Assembly (NCBI RefSeq): GCF_002307475.1 | Contig: NZ_NTMH01000047.1 | Span: 1 to 64,000, forward strand | Length of the DNA: 64,000 bases | Direction of reading: 5' to 3' | Origin: Pantoea allii | GTDB taxonomy: Bacteria > Pseudomonadota > Gammaproteobacteria > Enterobacterales > Enterobacteriaceae | Part shown: in pieces, positions 54,810 through 63,984 of the stretch | Layout of the letters: each line of letters opens with the position of its first letter | Numbering within the stretch: the first letter of the stretch is position 1 | Translations under genes and position numbers: made by a program | The notes under the pieces: model-generated | The model's input: only the letters and a program-made list of their open reading frames with translations | Told to the model about the DNA's origin: nothing | Databases searched by the model: none

Positions 54810-56153
54810 TTACTCAGAGAAACGGGCGAACAATGTCAGCAGCTGATTCAGCAACACCGAACAGAACACCGCATAAAAACTCACCAGTACATAACCAATG
54901 ATTTCAAATTCCAGTATGTCAAGCAGTCGCCACGGGCTGGACAGCAGACGGGCCACCGCTAAACCAGGACGACGTAAACCCGGAACCTGTTTTGACCAGA
55001 CGGACCATAGCACCAGCCACTCAATAAACATCATAAAAAAGGGTAACAAGCCGCCAGCCCCCTCACCTTTACCTGGTGACTCGCCTATAACGATAAACAA
55101 TAAGCCAGCAAAAAACGCAAACAGTAATAGCGAGGAGAACACCGCATCCAGTATAAGAAGCAGTCCCATTAACCACGAACGATGTACGTTTGATAGCATC
55201 AAATCGTAAACCCAGAGATGGTAAATAGCGATGCAACTGGCGATCAGGCCGATGGGAGAGATGAGCCCGACGCGGGGCAATGCAAAATGTAGGACTGCAG
55301 CCCAAAATAAAACTAAGAACACCCCTTTCCAGCTCAGCGCACAGGGCTGTTCACGCAAAAACGCGAGCATTACAGGGTTCAGACGCTGTACAAGCTCAGG
55401 GAAAGTCACCCATAATTTGTTAACCTGCTGCGACATATTATCGAATAAACCCGGCACCAGCCTTATCCAGAACGGCACGGCAGTGCGGTCACTGCACAAC
55501 AGCTTCAGTGCCAGACCGCTCACACTGTCGTCATTATGCTGTTCGGCTATCAGTTTCTTCCAGGCATTTTCAGCCTCTGTGGCGCGAACTTTTTCACACA
55601 TCGCATCCTGTAACGCCTGAGGTATCAGATGGTCGCTATTGTAGCTATCCAGTTGCCAGCCAAGACGTTCGCTCACCGCTTCTACCAGCCAGCCCGCCAA
55701 CTCCGGTTGCTGCGCCAGCGCCGCCGCCAAATCCTTATGAAACTTCTGTTGCTGCAACAGATTGCCTTCCTCACTTACCTGCTGATGCAATGTCTGCAAT
55801 GCGGGAAAATGCCGTGGCCCCTCATCTGCAAGGGTGGCGGCCAGTTCGGCGATCTCCTGCTCACTATAAAGTGGTCGCAGCGAAAAGGAGTAGCTCACCG
55901 ACTCAGTAAACGACAGTTCATCTTGCTGAGATGAGATATTCTGATGTTCGGCAACCCCATAATACTGTGGTTCGCTCACGTCAGTTTCTGTCGCGCTGGC
56001 GTGTGCTTTTGCCCAGTCAAATGCCTCTCGCAGCTGTTGATAACCCTGAGGATCGGTGTCAGGACGATGCAATTTTAACTGGCGCGCATAGGCACGACGT
56101 ATCAGTGATTCGTCAGAGGTAGGCTCAATGTCCAGCACCTGCCAGCCATTCAT
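54810..56153 (-). CDS. J-domain membrane co-chaperone of HscC (DjlB/DjlC type)
   Basis: A 447-residue protein. The N-terminus resembles a J-domain (WQVLDIEPTSDESLIRRAYARQLKLHRPDTDPQGYQQLREAFDWA), with HRPD in place of the canonical HPD tripeptide. A soluble middle follows, then several membrane helices from about residue 275. This is the layout of E. coli DjlB/DjlC, the dedicated J-proteins of HscC. Its ATG overlaps the hscC stop by 3-4 bases, so the Hsp70 and its partner are made together. Confidence 0.85.
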   Translation of the reverse strand: MNGWQVLDIEPTSDESLIRRAYARQLKLHRPDTDPQGYQQLREAFDWAKAHASATETDVSEPQYYGVAEHQNISSQQDELSFTESVSYSFSLRPLYSEQEIAELAATLADEGPRHFPALQTLHQQVSEEGNLLQQQKFHKDLAAALAQQPELAGWLVEAVSERLGWQLDSYNSDHLIPQALQDAMCEKVRATEAENAWKKLIAEQHNDDSVSGLALKLLCSDRTAVPFWIRLVPGLFDNMSQQVNKLWVTFPELVQRLNPVMLAFLREQPCALSWKGVFLVLFWAAVLHFALPRVGLISPIGLIASCIAIYHLWVYDLMLSNVHRSWLMGLLLILDAVFSSLLLFAFFAGLLFIVIGESPGKGEGAGGLLPFFMMFIEWLVLWSVWSKQVPGLRRPGLAVARLLSSPWRLLDILEFEIIGYVLVSFYAVFCSVLLNQLLTLFARFSE

Positions 56154-57850
56154 CGCGGTGCCCTCTCTTCAAATTGTGCCAGCGCATCGACCACCTTCTG
56201 ACGAACGTCAGCGATGCGCCGCTCATCCTGGCTATTCAGCGCCTGCTCAAACACGCTTATCACGTTATCTATCCACTCGCGCTCTTCACCTAGCAGGCAG
56301 GTAAAAAGTCGGGAGCCGCGCAACAATAACTCTCGATTTTCCTGACGATCACGCGGATGGCGCTTAAGCTCATTGAGCTTTTGCAGGCTTTGCGTGATCT
56401 GCTCTGAACTCATCTGCCCAGGCACTTTTTCAATGACCATGCTTACCGTGTCCGGGCTGTCGTTATGCTGACAGGTTACTTCCAGCAGGCCATCCAGCGT
56501 ATAGGTGAAGCGCACATCGAGCGCAACCTCACCCCGTGGGCGCGGCGGGACATTGATGTTCATCTCGCCGAGATAGACATTATCCGTAATGCGGCGTCCT
56601 TCGCCCTGATAAATTTTCAGCAGCACGTGTGTCTGATTGTCGGCAACAGTGTGAAGTATTTTGTTTTTGCTCACCGGCAGCCAGGTATTACGCTCAATAA
56701 TCGGCAGGAAGAAACCCTCTTCTTGCTTGCCATAACTTTCCTTCACCGTTTCCACGCCAAGCGAAAACGGCATCACGTCGGTGAGGATGATATCTTCAAC
56801 CGCTGCGGCCTGCATCACCATGCCCGCCTGGATGCCCGCCCCAAGCGCCACCGCTTCATCGGGATGCAGATCGTGCCGTGGAAAGCGACCAAATAGCCGT
56901 GCTACTGCCTGACGTACCAGCGGCATGCGGGTTGCGCCACCCACTAGCAGCACATGATCGAGATCTTGCAGAGCAAAACGCGCGTCGTTCAATGCCTGTA
57001 TCACTGGCTGCTGTAGACGAACAATCAGGGGCTGGCAATAGTGAGCAAGCGCTTCTTCGTTCATCGTCCAGCGCCACGTTTTCTCCTGCCAGTGCAGCTC
57101 GGCAACGGCTTCCGTCATGCTACTTAGCTGGCATTTCAGGCGTTCAGCCTCTTCCAGTAGCCGCGGTTGAACTGTGGGCAACGCTGATTTTAGCTCCGGC
57201 TGCTGGTCAAGCATCCACTGACAGATGGCTTCGCTGAAATCATCACCGCCAAGCTGGACATCTCCGCTACTGGCGCGCACTTCGACTACGCCTTCAAACA
57301 TGTCGATGATCGAGACATCAAAAGTGCCTCCGCCTAAATCAAAAGTCAGGTATTTTTGCTCGCGGTTTTGCAACAGCCCAAACGCCAATGAGGCTGCGGT
57401 AGGTTCGTTCAGCAGACGCAGGACATTCAGCCCCGCAAGTGTCCCGGCGGTTTTCACAGCGCGACGTTGTACGTCGTTGAAATATGCTGGCACGGTGATA
57501 ACCGCATCGACAATTGGCTGGCTAAGCCAGCGCTCCGCATCCTCTTTTAGCTGACGAAGTACAATGGCGGAGAGTTCTTCGGCGCGAAAGGATTGAGCTC
57601 CCAGTTTCAACGTGGCTTCTGTGCCCATATAGCGTTTGAAACTGGCCAGCGTGAGATGTGGGTGGGTGCTGAGACGGGCCAGCGCTGGCTGCCCGGTAAT
57701 CAGGTTTCCTTGATCGTCCAACCCGACCACCGATGGCGTCAACAGTGCGCCATGCTTGTTGGCAATTAGCTGCGATTTTCCATCGTGCCACAGTGCGACC
57801 GCGCTGTTGGTCGTACCAAGATCGAAACCTGCTACCTGCCTGGCTGCCAT
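56150..57850 (-). CDS. hscC: Hsp70-family chaperone HscC
   Basis: A 566-residue DnaK homologue. ATPase motifs are FDLGTTNSAVA (N-terminus), LLNEPTAASLAFGL, FDLGGGTFDVSI and LLVGGATRMP; a substrate-binding domain (SLGVETVKE ... IYQGEGRRITDN) and a short helical lid follow. It is shorter than DnaK (about 638), as E. coli HscC is (556). HscC is a specialised Hsp70 that works with DjlB/DjlC-type partners. The ATG has AGGGAG 5 bases upstream. In E. coli hscC lies elsewhere; here it adjoins the hcp module. Confidence 0.93.
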   Translation of the reverse strand: MAARQVAGFDLGTTNSAVALWHDGKSQLIANKHGALLTPSVVGLDDQGNLITGQPALARLSTHPHLTLASFKRYMGTEATLKLGAQSFRAEELSAIVLRQLKEDAERWLSQPIVDAVITVPAYFNDVQRRAVKTAGTLAGLNVLRLLNEPTAASLAFGLLQNREQKYLTFDLGGGTFDVSIIDMFEGVVEVRASSGDVQLGGDDFSEAICQWMLDQQPELKSALPTVQPRLLEEAERLKCQLSSMTEAVAELHWQEKTWRWTMNEEALAHYCQPLIVRLQQPVIQALNDARFALQDLDHVLLVGGATRMPLVRQAVARLFGRFPRHDLHPDEAVALGAGIQAGMVMQAAAVEDIILTDVMPFSLGVETVKESYGKQEEGFFLPIIERNTWLPVSKNKILHTVADNQTHVLLKIYQGEGRRITDNVYLGEMNINVPPRPRGEVALDVRFTYTLDGLLEVTCQHNDSPDTVSMVIEKVPGQMSSEQITQSLQKLNELKRHPRDRQENRELLLRGSRLFTCLLGEEREWIDNVISVFEQALNSQDERRIADVRQKVVDALAQFEERAPR

Positions 57851-58350
57851 GCTTGCTCCCTAAATGCGACTGCTGTTCATCGCGGCTGACGATTAAACAT
57901 GTGTGGAAAGTCAATGAAGTGATTAATCTGTTTATCGTCTGGGAAATGGAGATCTTTAGCATGGATTCACAGACAATGTGGGCGTAGTTCTCCTTTGCGA
58001 TTAAGGCTGGAAAAGCCTCTTTCGCCGGAAAGGCTGTACTGAGAGATTAGTAACATGAAAGCTGGCAGCACCAGCGCTGACTGATGACAAGTAAACCAAC
58101 GATAGATATGCTGAGCAAATGCGGATTCAGCGTAATTTCAAGGCGATCTAAAAACGCTGTTCACTAATCACACTCTGCCCCACAAAACCTGCGAATCTTC
58201 AGGAGCGTTTTGCGCTCCCATCAGCATCTATTTTAGCACTTCAATACGATGACGGTGTGGTGTCATAATGGCATAGAAGCACTTCTGCAGCTCATCTGAC
58301 TAGCCAACTGGCCTGCTCCACGTTCATTAATACACCGCGATTTTAGTAAT

Positions 58351-58374
58351 GTCCGCTTCTGGCACGCAGCGGAC
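58351..58374. repeat. Short dispersed inverted repeat, copy 2
   Basis: GTCCGCT-TCTGGCACGC-AGCGGAC: perfect 7-bp arms with a 10-base loop, preceded by TAAT. Same arm sequence as the copies at 52415 and 58393, with a different loop. Confidence 0.65.
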
Positions 58375-58392
58375 GATAACATCTCTTCCTTT

Positions 58393-58416
58393 GTCTGCTA
58401 CGAGCGAAGAGCGGAC
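58393..58416. repeat. Short dispersed inverted repeat, copy 3
   Basis: GTCTGCT-ACGAGCGAAG-AGCGGAC. The loop matches the copy at 52415 in 9 of 10 positions. Confidence 0.65.
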
Positions 58417-58518
58417 GTTCGCAGTGGCTCTCACCTCTGATGAAGGTACTAGTTAACATTGCGGTGTGTTAATCAATACGGCGCAAGTCATATCACAGGG
58501 ATGCTTCACAGTGTCGCG

Positions 58519-58944
58519 CTAGCACGTTTTATCGCCGTCAGCCCAGCGCTTGATATCACTTATCTTTGGCGACCGGATACCCGTGCTCAAGAGGTTCTTG
58601 GTTGTATACAGGCTGACCTGCGCGTGGTCACCATTAGGGCTTTCGATCTCAATTAGCGTGTTGTTAATCAACAGTCCCTGTGAAAGGAACTTCTGATTAA
58701 TCTCCCCTTTTTTGCGCTCACCATCAAACTCGGTTAATACGATTACCGGATTTCCTGAATATGCCTCATATTCGAGGCACTGCCTTGCCATGAGCCTTAT
58801 GGTTCGATAAGTATCAGAAGACCCTGCGTTGCTCACGAAACTGCCGTCAAAAGAGGATTGGCTGCTTTTTAGTTCGCTGACGGTAATAGCACACCCGCTG
58901 AGTGAGAGCGAAAATAACAGACTTGTCAGAGCAACGTATTTCAC
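58519..58944 (-). CDS. Hypothetical lipoprotein
   Basis: About 141 residues. GTG 58944 is chosen as start because GGAG lies 6 bases upstream and it gives a textbook lipoprotein signal (MKYVALTSLLFSLSLSGC); an ATG at 58956 or 58959 is possible. The mature protein has two more cysteines (RQCLEYEAY and DKTC). Family not recognised. It lies behind the histidine kinase gene on the same strand, about 60 bases away, and may be transcribed with it. Confidence 0.65.
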   Translation of the reverse strand: MKYVALTSLLFSLSLSGCAITVSELKSSQSSFDGSFVSNAGSSDTYRTIRLMARQCLEYEAYSGNPVIVLTEFDGERKKGEINQKFLSQGLLINNTLIEIESPNGDHAQVSLYTTKNLLSTGIRSPKISDIKRWADGDKTC

Positions 58945-59005
58945 TTTTAACTCCATCATTCAGGTAAATGCCTTGCGCCGGCGCGGATCAAGATGGTGTT
59001 TGCTT

Positions 59006-60394
59006 TCAGGCGGATTTGTGATTTGGGAAATTAACCGAAACCATCAGCCCACCTTCTTCCGACGTACTGAGGCGTACGCTGCTGTTGTGTTGCTGCGCAA
59101 CGGCTTTGACGATGGCAAGCCCCAGCCCACTTCCGCTTTGCATCTGATTGGGATCACGAAAAAATCTGTCGAATACGCGCTCCCTCAATTCAACGGGAAT
59201 GCCAGGCCCTGCATCTGAAACACGCAACTGCGTGGATTGGTCTAAGGATCGTAACTCCACCTCAACCCTCCCGCCCCCAGGGCTGTACTTCACTGCATTT
59301 TCAACTATGTTATCGATAAGCGACATCAACCGCTCCCTGACGCCAGTCACCCAGATTTCCTCTTCGGCGTAGAATTCAAGTTCAATCCTGCGTTCCGCCG
59401 CGAGCGGTGCCAGCCCGGCCATGCGTTCTTGTATGAGCGTTGTCATCTGCAAAGGCTCCATAACCGTATCAATGCGCGCTTCGCTGTGCATCATCAGCAG
59501 CAACTGATTGACCAGACGAGCCGCACGGCTGTTGCTGCGAATAATGCCTGCAAGCAACTCTTTTTGGCTGTCACTGCTCACATAAGACTGCAACGCCTCA
59601 ACATTGATTCGCATCGCCGCCAGGGGGGTACGCAGCTCGTGAGCGGCATCGGCGATGAAAACGCGTTCCCGTTCAGTGCTTTCCCGCACTCTGGCAAGAA
59701 ATCCATTAACAGCGTCAACCATCTGGCGAAGCTCCCTGTGCTTTGGCACTGCTTTTAAGGGCGAGAGATCGTCCGGCGTGCGTAAGGACACTTCATTTAC
59801 CACCTTATTCCATGGGCGCATGGCAATGCGGATTGACAGCCACGCAGGAAACAAAAGAAACGGAATGCATACCAGCAGCGGCATCACGTAGTAGCCGCGC
59901 GAGTTCAGGTAGATAAAGAAATTCCAGCCTCCAGCAGGGGTGATAAGCGTGACCTCTGTGTCGGCGTTCCCGGACTTTAAGGTACGGCTGGTCCAGGCGC
60001 GACCATCACTCTCAACACGCTCAATTTTTCCATAACGGCTGTTTATCACGCCCGCTGGCGCACCATCAGAGGCATAAACTATCTCTTTATTCTTGCGTAC
60101 GATAAGGCTGATTGAGAGTTTTGGATCTTCACCGCCGCCATAATTTTCCCGCACTGCCTTACTTAATGCAGCCAGCACATGCGTTCGCTCCTGCGGGCGA
60201 TCGTCCATATTCTTAACCACAGTAAAAATGGTTTCGTACGTCTTGCTGCCCGTTAATATTGGCGGGCTACGCAAGTCCTCCCACAAAACGTAAGTCAGAA
60301 AAAGACACCAGAGCAGGGTGAGCAATAGCATTTGCGCTACCATAATTCGCCGCACGAACGTTGGGGTTCTCAGAAGGCGCCAGACATTTCGCAT
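59006..60394 (-). CDS. Sensor histidine kinase (TctE/QseC-like)
   Basis: A 462-residue membrane kinase: helix 1 at about residues 15-38, a periplasmic sensor to about 165, helix 2 (GYYVMPLLVCIPFLLFPAWL), a HAMP-like linker, the phosphoacceptor motif DAAHELRTPLAAMR (His near residue 250), and an ATPase domain with N box DNIVENAVKYSPGG, G1 DAGPGIP and G2 GSGLGLAIV. All catalytic parts are present. ATG 60394 shares a base with the response-regulator stop (TGATG). Signal unknown. Confidence 0.92.
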   Translation of the reverse strand: MRNVWRLLRTPTFVRRIMVAQMLLLTLLWCLFLTYVLWEDLRSPPILTGSKTYETIFTVVKNMDDRPQERTHVLAALSKAVRENYGGGEDPKLSISLIVRKNKEIVYASDGAPAGVINSRYGKIERVESDGRAWTSRTLKSGNADTEVTLITPAGGWNFFIYLNSRGYYVMPLLVCIPFLLFPAWLSIRIAMRPWNKVVNEVSLRTPDDLSPLKAVPKHRELRQMVDAVNGFLARVRESTERERVFIADAAHELRTPLAAMRINVEALQSYVSSDSQKELLAGIIRSNSRAARLVNQLLLMMHSEARIDTVMEPLQMTTLIQERMAGLAPLAAERRIELEFYAEEEIWVTGVRERLMSLIDNIVENAVKYSPGGGRVEVELRSLDQSTQLRVSDAGPGIPVELRERVFDRFFRDPNQMQSGSGLGLAIVKAVAQQHNSSVRLSTSEEGGLMVSVNFPNHKSA

Positions 60395-61071
60395 CAACCT
60401 GCCCCCTTCTGAATGGGTACGGTATCAATGACATACCCAACTCCTCTCACCGTTCGCACATAGCCGTCGCCGATTTTGCGACGCAAATTCCCCATATGCA
60501 CATCGAGCGCATTACTCATATTTTCTTTTGCGCCGAAGATCCTTTCTTCCAGAAAACTGCGAGTAAGCACGCGGTCAGTGCGCAACATCAACGTTTCAAG
60601 CAGCGCGTATTCACTTGCCGTCAACTCAATATGCTGTGCATTCACGGTCACGCGTCGTGTGGGCACATAAAGCGATAATCCGCGCAGTTCTATCGCCTCG
60701 TTCTGAAAACCATAACTGCGGCGCGCAAGCGCTCTCACCCTCGCCAACAACTCGGCGAGAACAAATGGTTTGACGAGATAGTCGTCTGCACCCGCGTCCA
60801 GCCCGCAAAGGCGATCGTGCAGTGTGCCTCGCGCCGTCAGGATGATGACGGGAATACCCTTGAGCTGCTGACGCAAGTACGCCATCAGGCTCATGCCATC
60901 GCCGTCGGGTAATCCGAGGTCGAGCAACACAAGTTCAGGCACGCAGACATCAAGCTGATGCAGTGCATCCTCTTTGCGGCGAACCCATATAACATCAAAT
61001 CCTTGATCTGCAAGGGCGATACGTACGCCGTTGCCGAGATCCAGGTCGTCTTCGATTAGGAGTATTTTCAC
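60394..61071 (-). CDS. OmpR-family response regulator
   Basis: A 225-residue protein: a receiver domain with acidic pair EDD, phosphorylation Asp 51 in LLDLGLPDGDG, Thr in LTARG and Lys in LVKPF, then an OmpR/PhoB winged helix (TASEYALLETLM ... VDVH-like ALDVHMGNLRRKIG, VRTVRGVGYVID). GTG start at 61071. Partner of the kinase behind it. It is divergent from the MipA/OmpV gene at 61278 and is the likely regulator of that gene; the QseB/TctD/PmrA branch is closest. Confidence 0.93.
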   Translation of the reverse strand: MKILLIEDDLDLGNGVRIALADQGFDVIWVRRKEDALHQLDVCVPELVLLDLGLPDGDGMSLMAYLRQQLKGIPVIILTARGTLHDRLCGLDAGADDYLVKPFVLAELLARVRALARRSYGFQNEAIELRGLSLYVPTRRVTVNAQHIELTASEYALLETLMLRTDRVLTRSFLEERIFGAKENMSNALDVHMGNLRRKIGDGYVRTVRGVGYVIDTVPIQKGAG

Positions 61072-61277
61072 AATGGTTACGGTATCAACAGTGAATGAAG
61101 AACGTCTGAAGAAAAAAACGGTATCAGGAAATCTATCAGCTTTGCCGCCTCTGTGGTTGCTTCACCCTTTCTTCATTTTGGGCTCATGAGAACTTTAGCG
61201 GGCGCCTGCAAAATGCGCGTTCTGGCGTTTACAACCCGCTTGTATCGTAATCATTTGAATCCACGAGGACTTCTTTA

Positions 61278-62114
61278 ATGAGAAATAACATACTGCGTCA
61301 TAAGTTCCCCCTTTCACTCCCGGGGCGCAGCCTGAAAAAAATGTTGCCGGGCACCGTCCTGGCGTTACTGGCAACCCCGATACTGGCGGCAGCACAGAAT
61401 CAGGACAACGCGTTGACTCTGGGAGGCGGCGCGAACGTGACGCCACGCTATTCTGGTTCGGATAAAAGCCGCGTCACGACCGCCATGGTGCTGGATTACA
61501 CAATGGCAAATGGTTTCTTCGCCAGCTCCACGCGGGGCATCGGTTACGGCAATAACATCGGCAAATTCGATTACAACGCTGCGCTGAGCTATCGCGCAGG
61601 CCGGAAGGATCACGACGTGGACAGCGACTCGCTGAGCGACGGCAGCGACTATTTGCGTGGTATGGGCGACGTCAAAGGCTCGGCTCTCGGTGTGTTTGGC
61701 CTGGGATACGGGGTGGCCGACTGGCTTAATTTGCAATTGCAGGCTGAAGTGCCATTTTCTGAACGAAACAATGGCGCGGCACTGCATTTTGGCATTAATA
61801 GCCCGCTTTATACCTCACCGAATAATACCGTAACGCTGGCGCTGACCGGCAGTTGGGGGACGGACAAATACATGCAGACTTACTACGGAGTCAGTGCATC
61901 CCAATCAGCCGCATCAAGGTTTACCCGATATGATGCCGGAGCGGGAGTTTACGCCTGGTCGATGAATCTTGACTGGACACATAAGTTCAATGAGGACTGG
62001 AGCGTGGTTGCCGCAGCAGGCGTTACGCAGTTGACGGGGGATGCGCGCAATAGCCCGATTGTGCAACGAAAAACATCGCCCACCGGAAGCCTGCTGGTGA
62101 CATATCGCTTCTGA
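61278..62114 (+). CDS. MipA/OmpV-family outer-membrane protein
   Basis: A 278-residue protein. The signal peptide is near residues 20-39 (KKMLPGTVLALLATPILAAA). A beta-barrel with alternating aromatic strands follows (LGGGANVTPRYSGSDKSR, YRAGRKDHDVDSDSL, SLLVTYRF with C-terminal Phe). This is the MipA/OmpV family (scaffold for murein enzymes or osmoporin-like proteins). GAGGA lies about 8 bases before the ATG. The gene is divergent from a two-component system across 206 bases, suggesting control by it. Confidence 0.9.
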   Translation: MRNNILRHKFPLSLPGRSLKKMLPGTVLALLATPILAAAQNQDNALTLGGGANVTPRYSGSDKSRVTTAMVLDYTMANGFFASSTRGIGYGNNIGKFDYNAALSYRAGRKDHDVDSDSLSDGSDYLRGMGDVKGSALGVFGLGYGVADWLNLQLQAEVPFSERNNGAALHFGINSPLYTSPNNTVTLALTGSWGTDKYMQTYYGVSASQSAASRFTRYDAGAGVYAWSMNLDWTHKFNEDWSVVAAAGVTQLTGDARNSPIVQRKTSPTGSLLVTYRF

Positions 62115-62258
62115 TCGTTATTCAATGAGTCCGTCTAAACAGGCTTTATGACCATACAAGCAGGGCTGCGGTTAAGCGGTCAGCCAGCGCGTGTTGCTGA
62201 CGCGAGATGAGGTAAAACGTGCCGGCAGCGGAGGTTATCAGGGCGCTGCCGGGCGCTG

Positions 62259-62678
62259 TTAATTACCGCGATAGGTGGAATAGCCGTAAGGACTCAGCAG
62301 TAACGGAATATGGTAATGCGGCTCGCTACTGTCCATATGGAATATCACCGGAATTTCCGGAAAAAATGACTTGTGCTGCACTTTCTGATAATAATCGCCT
62401 GTTTTAAAGACGACTTTGTAATCTCCTGTTTCAAATTTCTTATCATCTGGAAACAGTGCGCTAATTCTGCCGTTTTTATCGGTGACACCCGAGGCGAGTT
62501 TTACCCATTTGCCCTGCTCTTTATGTTCGAGGTCAACGGAAATACCCGGGGTTGGCGTGCCAGATTCCAGGTTTAATACATGAACACTCAGCGGATTTTT
62601 CATACTGGTTGATTCTGCTGCATACGCACTGACTGAGCCCATTAATAACGCTGCAACTGCACCCATTTGCCATTTCAT
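62259..62678 (-). CDS. Periplasmic 5-hydroxyisourate hydrolase (transthyretin-like)
   Basis: A 139-residue protein: signal peptide MKWQMGAVAALLMGSVSAYA, then the transthyretin-related fold with LSVHVLNLESGTPTPGISVDL, catalytic-type His near the start, HYHIPLLLSPYGYSTYRG at the end, and a C-terminal YRGN where YRGS is usual. It hydrolyses 5-hydroxyisourate, a product of urate oxidation, to OHCU in the periplasm. No other urate or allantoin gene is next to it, so it may act as a detoxifying or stress protein, as proposed for E. coli HiuH (YedX). Confidence 0.9.
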   Translation of the reverse strand: MKWQMGAVAALLMGSVSAYAAESTSMKNPLSVHVLNLESGTPTPGISVDLEHKEQGKWVKLASGVTDKNGRISALFPDDKKFETGDYKVVFKTGDYYQKVQHKSFFPEIPVIFHMDSSEPHYHIPLLLSPYGYSTYRGN

Positions 62679-62907
62679 TATCGATTCCTTTTTTTGAGTT
62701 AACCTGCAAACGAGGTTATAGGGCGTCAGGTAAAATACCTAACGACAGGGGATAAATGTGAATTTTCTGAGAAACATGGTTCGTTATTGAACTGATTTAG
62801 CGATTCGCGCTTTCCATCCGGTAATTTGCGCTGTTTCGCTTTTACGCCTGCAAAAATCTCAAAAGCGACTATGCTGTTTAATTCAAGGTCCACTTCAAGG
62901 AGATGAA

Positions 62908-63141
62908 ATGCATACTAAATCCTTCTCAGCTGCCGTTTTGCTTGCCCTTTCACTGGCAACATTAGTGGGTTGCTCTTCAAATCAATCCATTAAGACTTCA
63001 GACGGCCGCACCATAGTGACCGATGGTAAGCCTCAAATTGACAGCGATACCGGACTGGTTTCCTATCGCGACGCACAGACAGGCAAAACCGAACAAATCA
63101 ATCGCGATCAGATCAGCAATATGAGTGAACTTAATAACTAA
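62908..63141 (+). CDS. YgdI/YgdR-family (DUF903) lipoprotein
   Basis: A 77-residue lipoprotein: lipobox LVGC, then the SH3-like YgdI/YgdR domain (IKTSDGRTIVTDGKPQID ... GLVSYRDAQTGKTEQINRDQI). AAGGAGATGAA precedes the ATG. A paralogue follows 31 bases later, so the two form a tandem duplicate. Function is unknown in this family. Confidence 0.9.
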   Translation: MHTKSFSAAVLLALSLATLVGCSSNQSIKTSDGRTIVTDGKPQIDSDTGLVSYRDAQTGKTEQINRDQISNMSELNN

Positions 63142-63172
63142 TTAATTCCATCATGGATATAAGGTGAATAAT

Positions 63173-63400
63173 ATGAAGAAGACTCTGATTTTACCGCTGG
63201 CAGTTTTGATCGGCATGGCCGCATTAACCGGTTGCACACGTACCAGTTATGCTATTCATACTAACGATGGCCGTACGATTATTAGCGATGGCAAACCCTC
63301 TGAATCGGATGCCGGTTTACTGGGTTACACCGATGCTAACGGTGTGAAACAGCAGATCAATAAAACAGACGTGAAAGCTGTCTCTGAAGTACCCCACTAA
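63173..63400 (+). CDS. YgdI/YgdR-family (DUF903) lipoprotein, second copy
   Basis: A 75-residue lipoprotein: lipobox ALTGC, then IHTNDGRTIISDGKPSESDAGL followed by a strand pattern like its neighbour. ATG 63173 gives a compact signal (MKKTLILPLAVLIGMAALTGC). Likely co-transcribed with the preceding copy; a good terminator follows. Confidence 0.9.
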   Translation: MKKTLILPLAVLIGMAALTGCTRTSYAIHTNDGRTIISDGKPSESDAGLLGYTDANGVKQQINKTDVKAVSEVPH

Positions 63401-63406
63401 TATCAT

Positions 63407-63432
63407 TGCCGCCCACCCAGGGCGGCATTTTT
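63407..63432 (+). terminator. Terminator after the tandem lipoprotein genes
   Basis: TGCCGCCC-ACCCA-GGGCGGCA, an 8-bp stem, followed by five T residues. Confidence 0.9.
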
Positions 63433-63984
63433 ATTTCCCATCTGCCCTGCCCCTTTCTTAAAGACCTTCTGTTTTAACCGTTAATCCACAGGCGACAATC
63501 GCAAATCCATTTATTGTTTGCAGGATTTTGCGCGGCACAGCAAAGCTAAGCTGTTGCACAGGCCGCCCTGCCGCTGTGTGAAACCCGTTGCCCTGGCTCC
63601 CGTATCAGGCAGATCGCTTTTTTAATCACCTGCGTGATATTTCTTGATGTTATTGGCCCTTTTCTCGCCGCGGTATCGCTGTTATTCCGCTGAAAAAGTC
63701 ATAATAATGGCGCGATATCAGTCCATTTTCGTCAAGTACCTATCTTAATTTCAGGCCAATAAATACATATCTAGTGGTTTAATCACTTCAATCTTTTACC
63801 GTAAAACCGCTTTATATGTGTTTTTCCCTTCCTTTTGAGGAGGTTAGCCTGCTTATCGCAAAGTTCACTTTTTATGCAGGTTTATTTGATAGGTAACGCC
63901 TAATGAAATAACACTTTCGTTATGCATTTCTTTTACTAGACTAATTACTGGGTCGACGACATTCTCACTCACTCAGGAGTTGCA
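63433..63984. other. AT-rich intergenic region at the right end
   Basis: About 550 bases without a supported gene. It becomes AT-rich from about 63650 and ends in a ribosome-binding site for the gene starting at 63985, so it probably contains a promoter. Confidence 0.55.

Larger units (their letters stand above)
57851..58518. other. Gap upstream of hscC with repeat copies
   Basis: About 670 bases without a supported gene; short open frames here show no homology. It contains two inverted repeats (58351-58374 and 58393-58416) related to the one at 52415. Confidence 0.55.
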
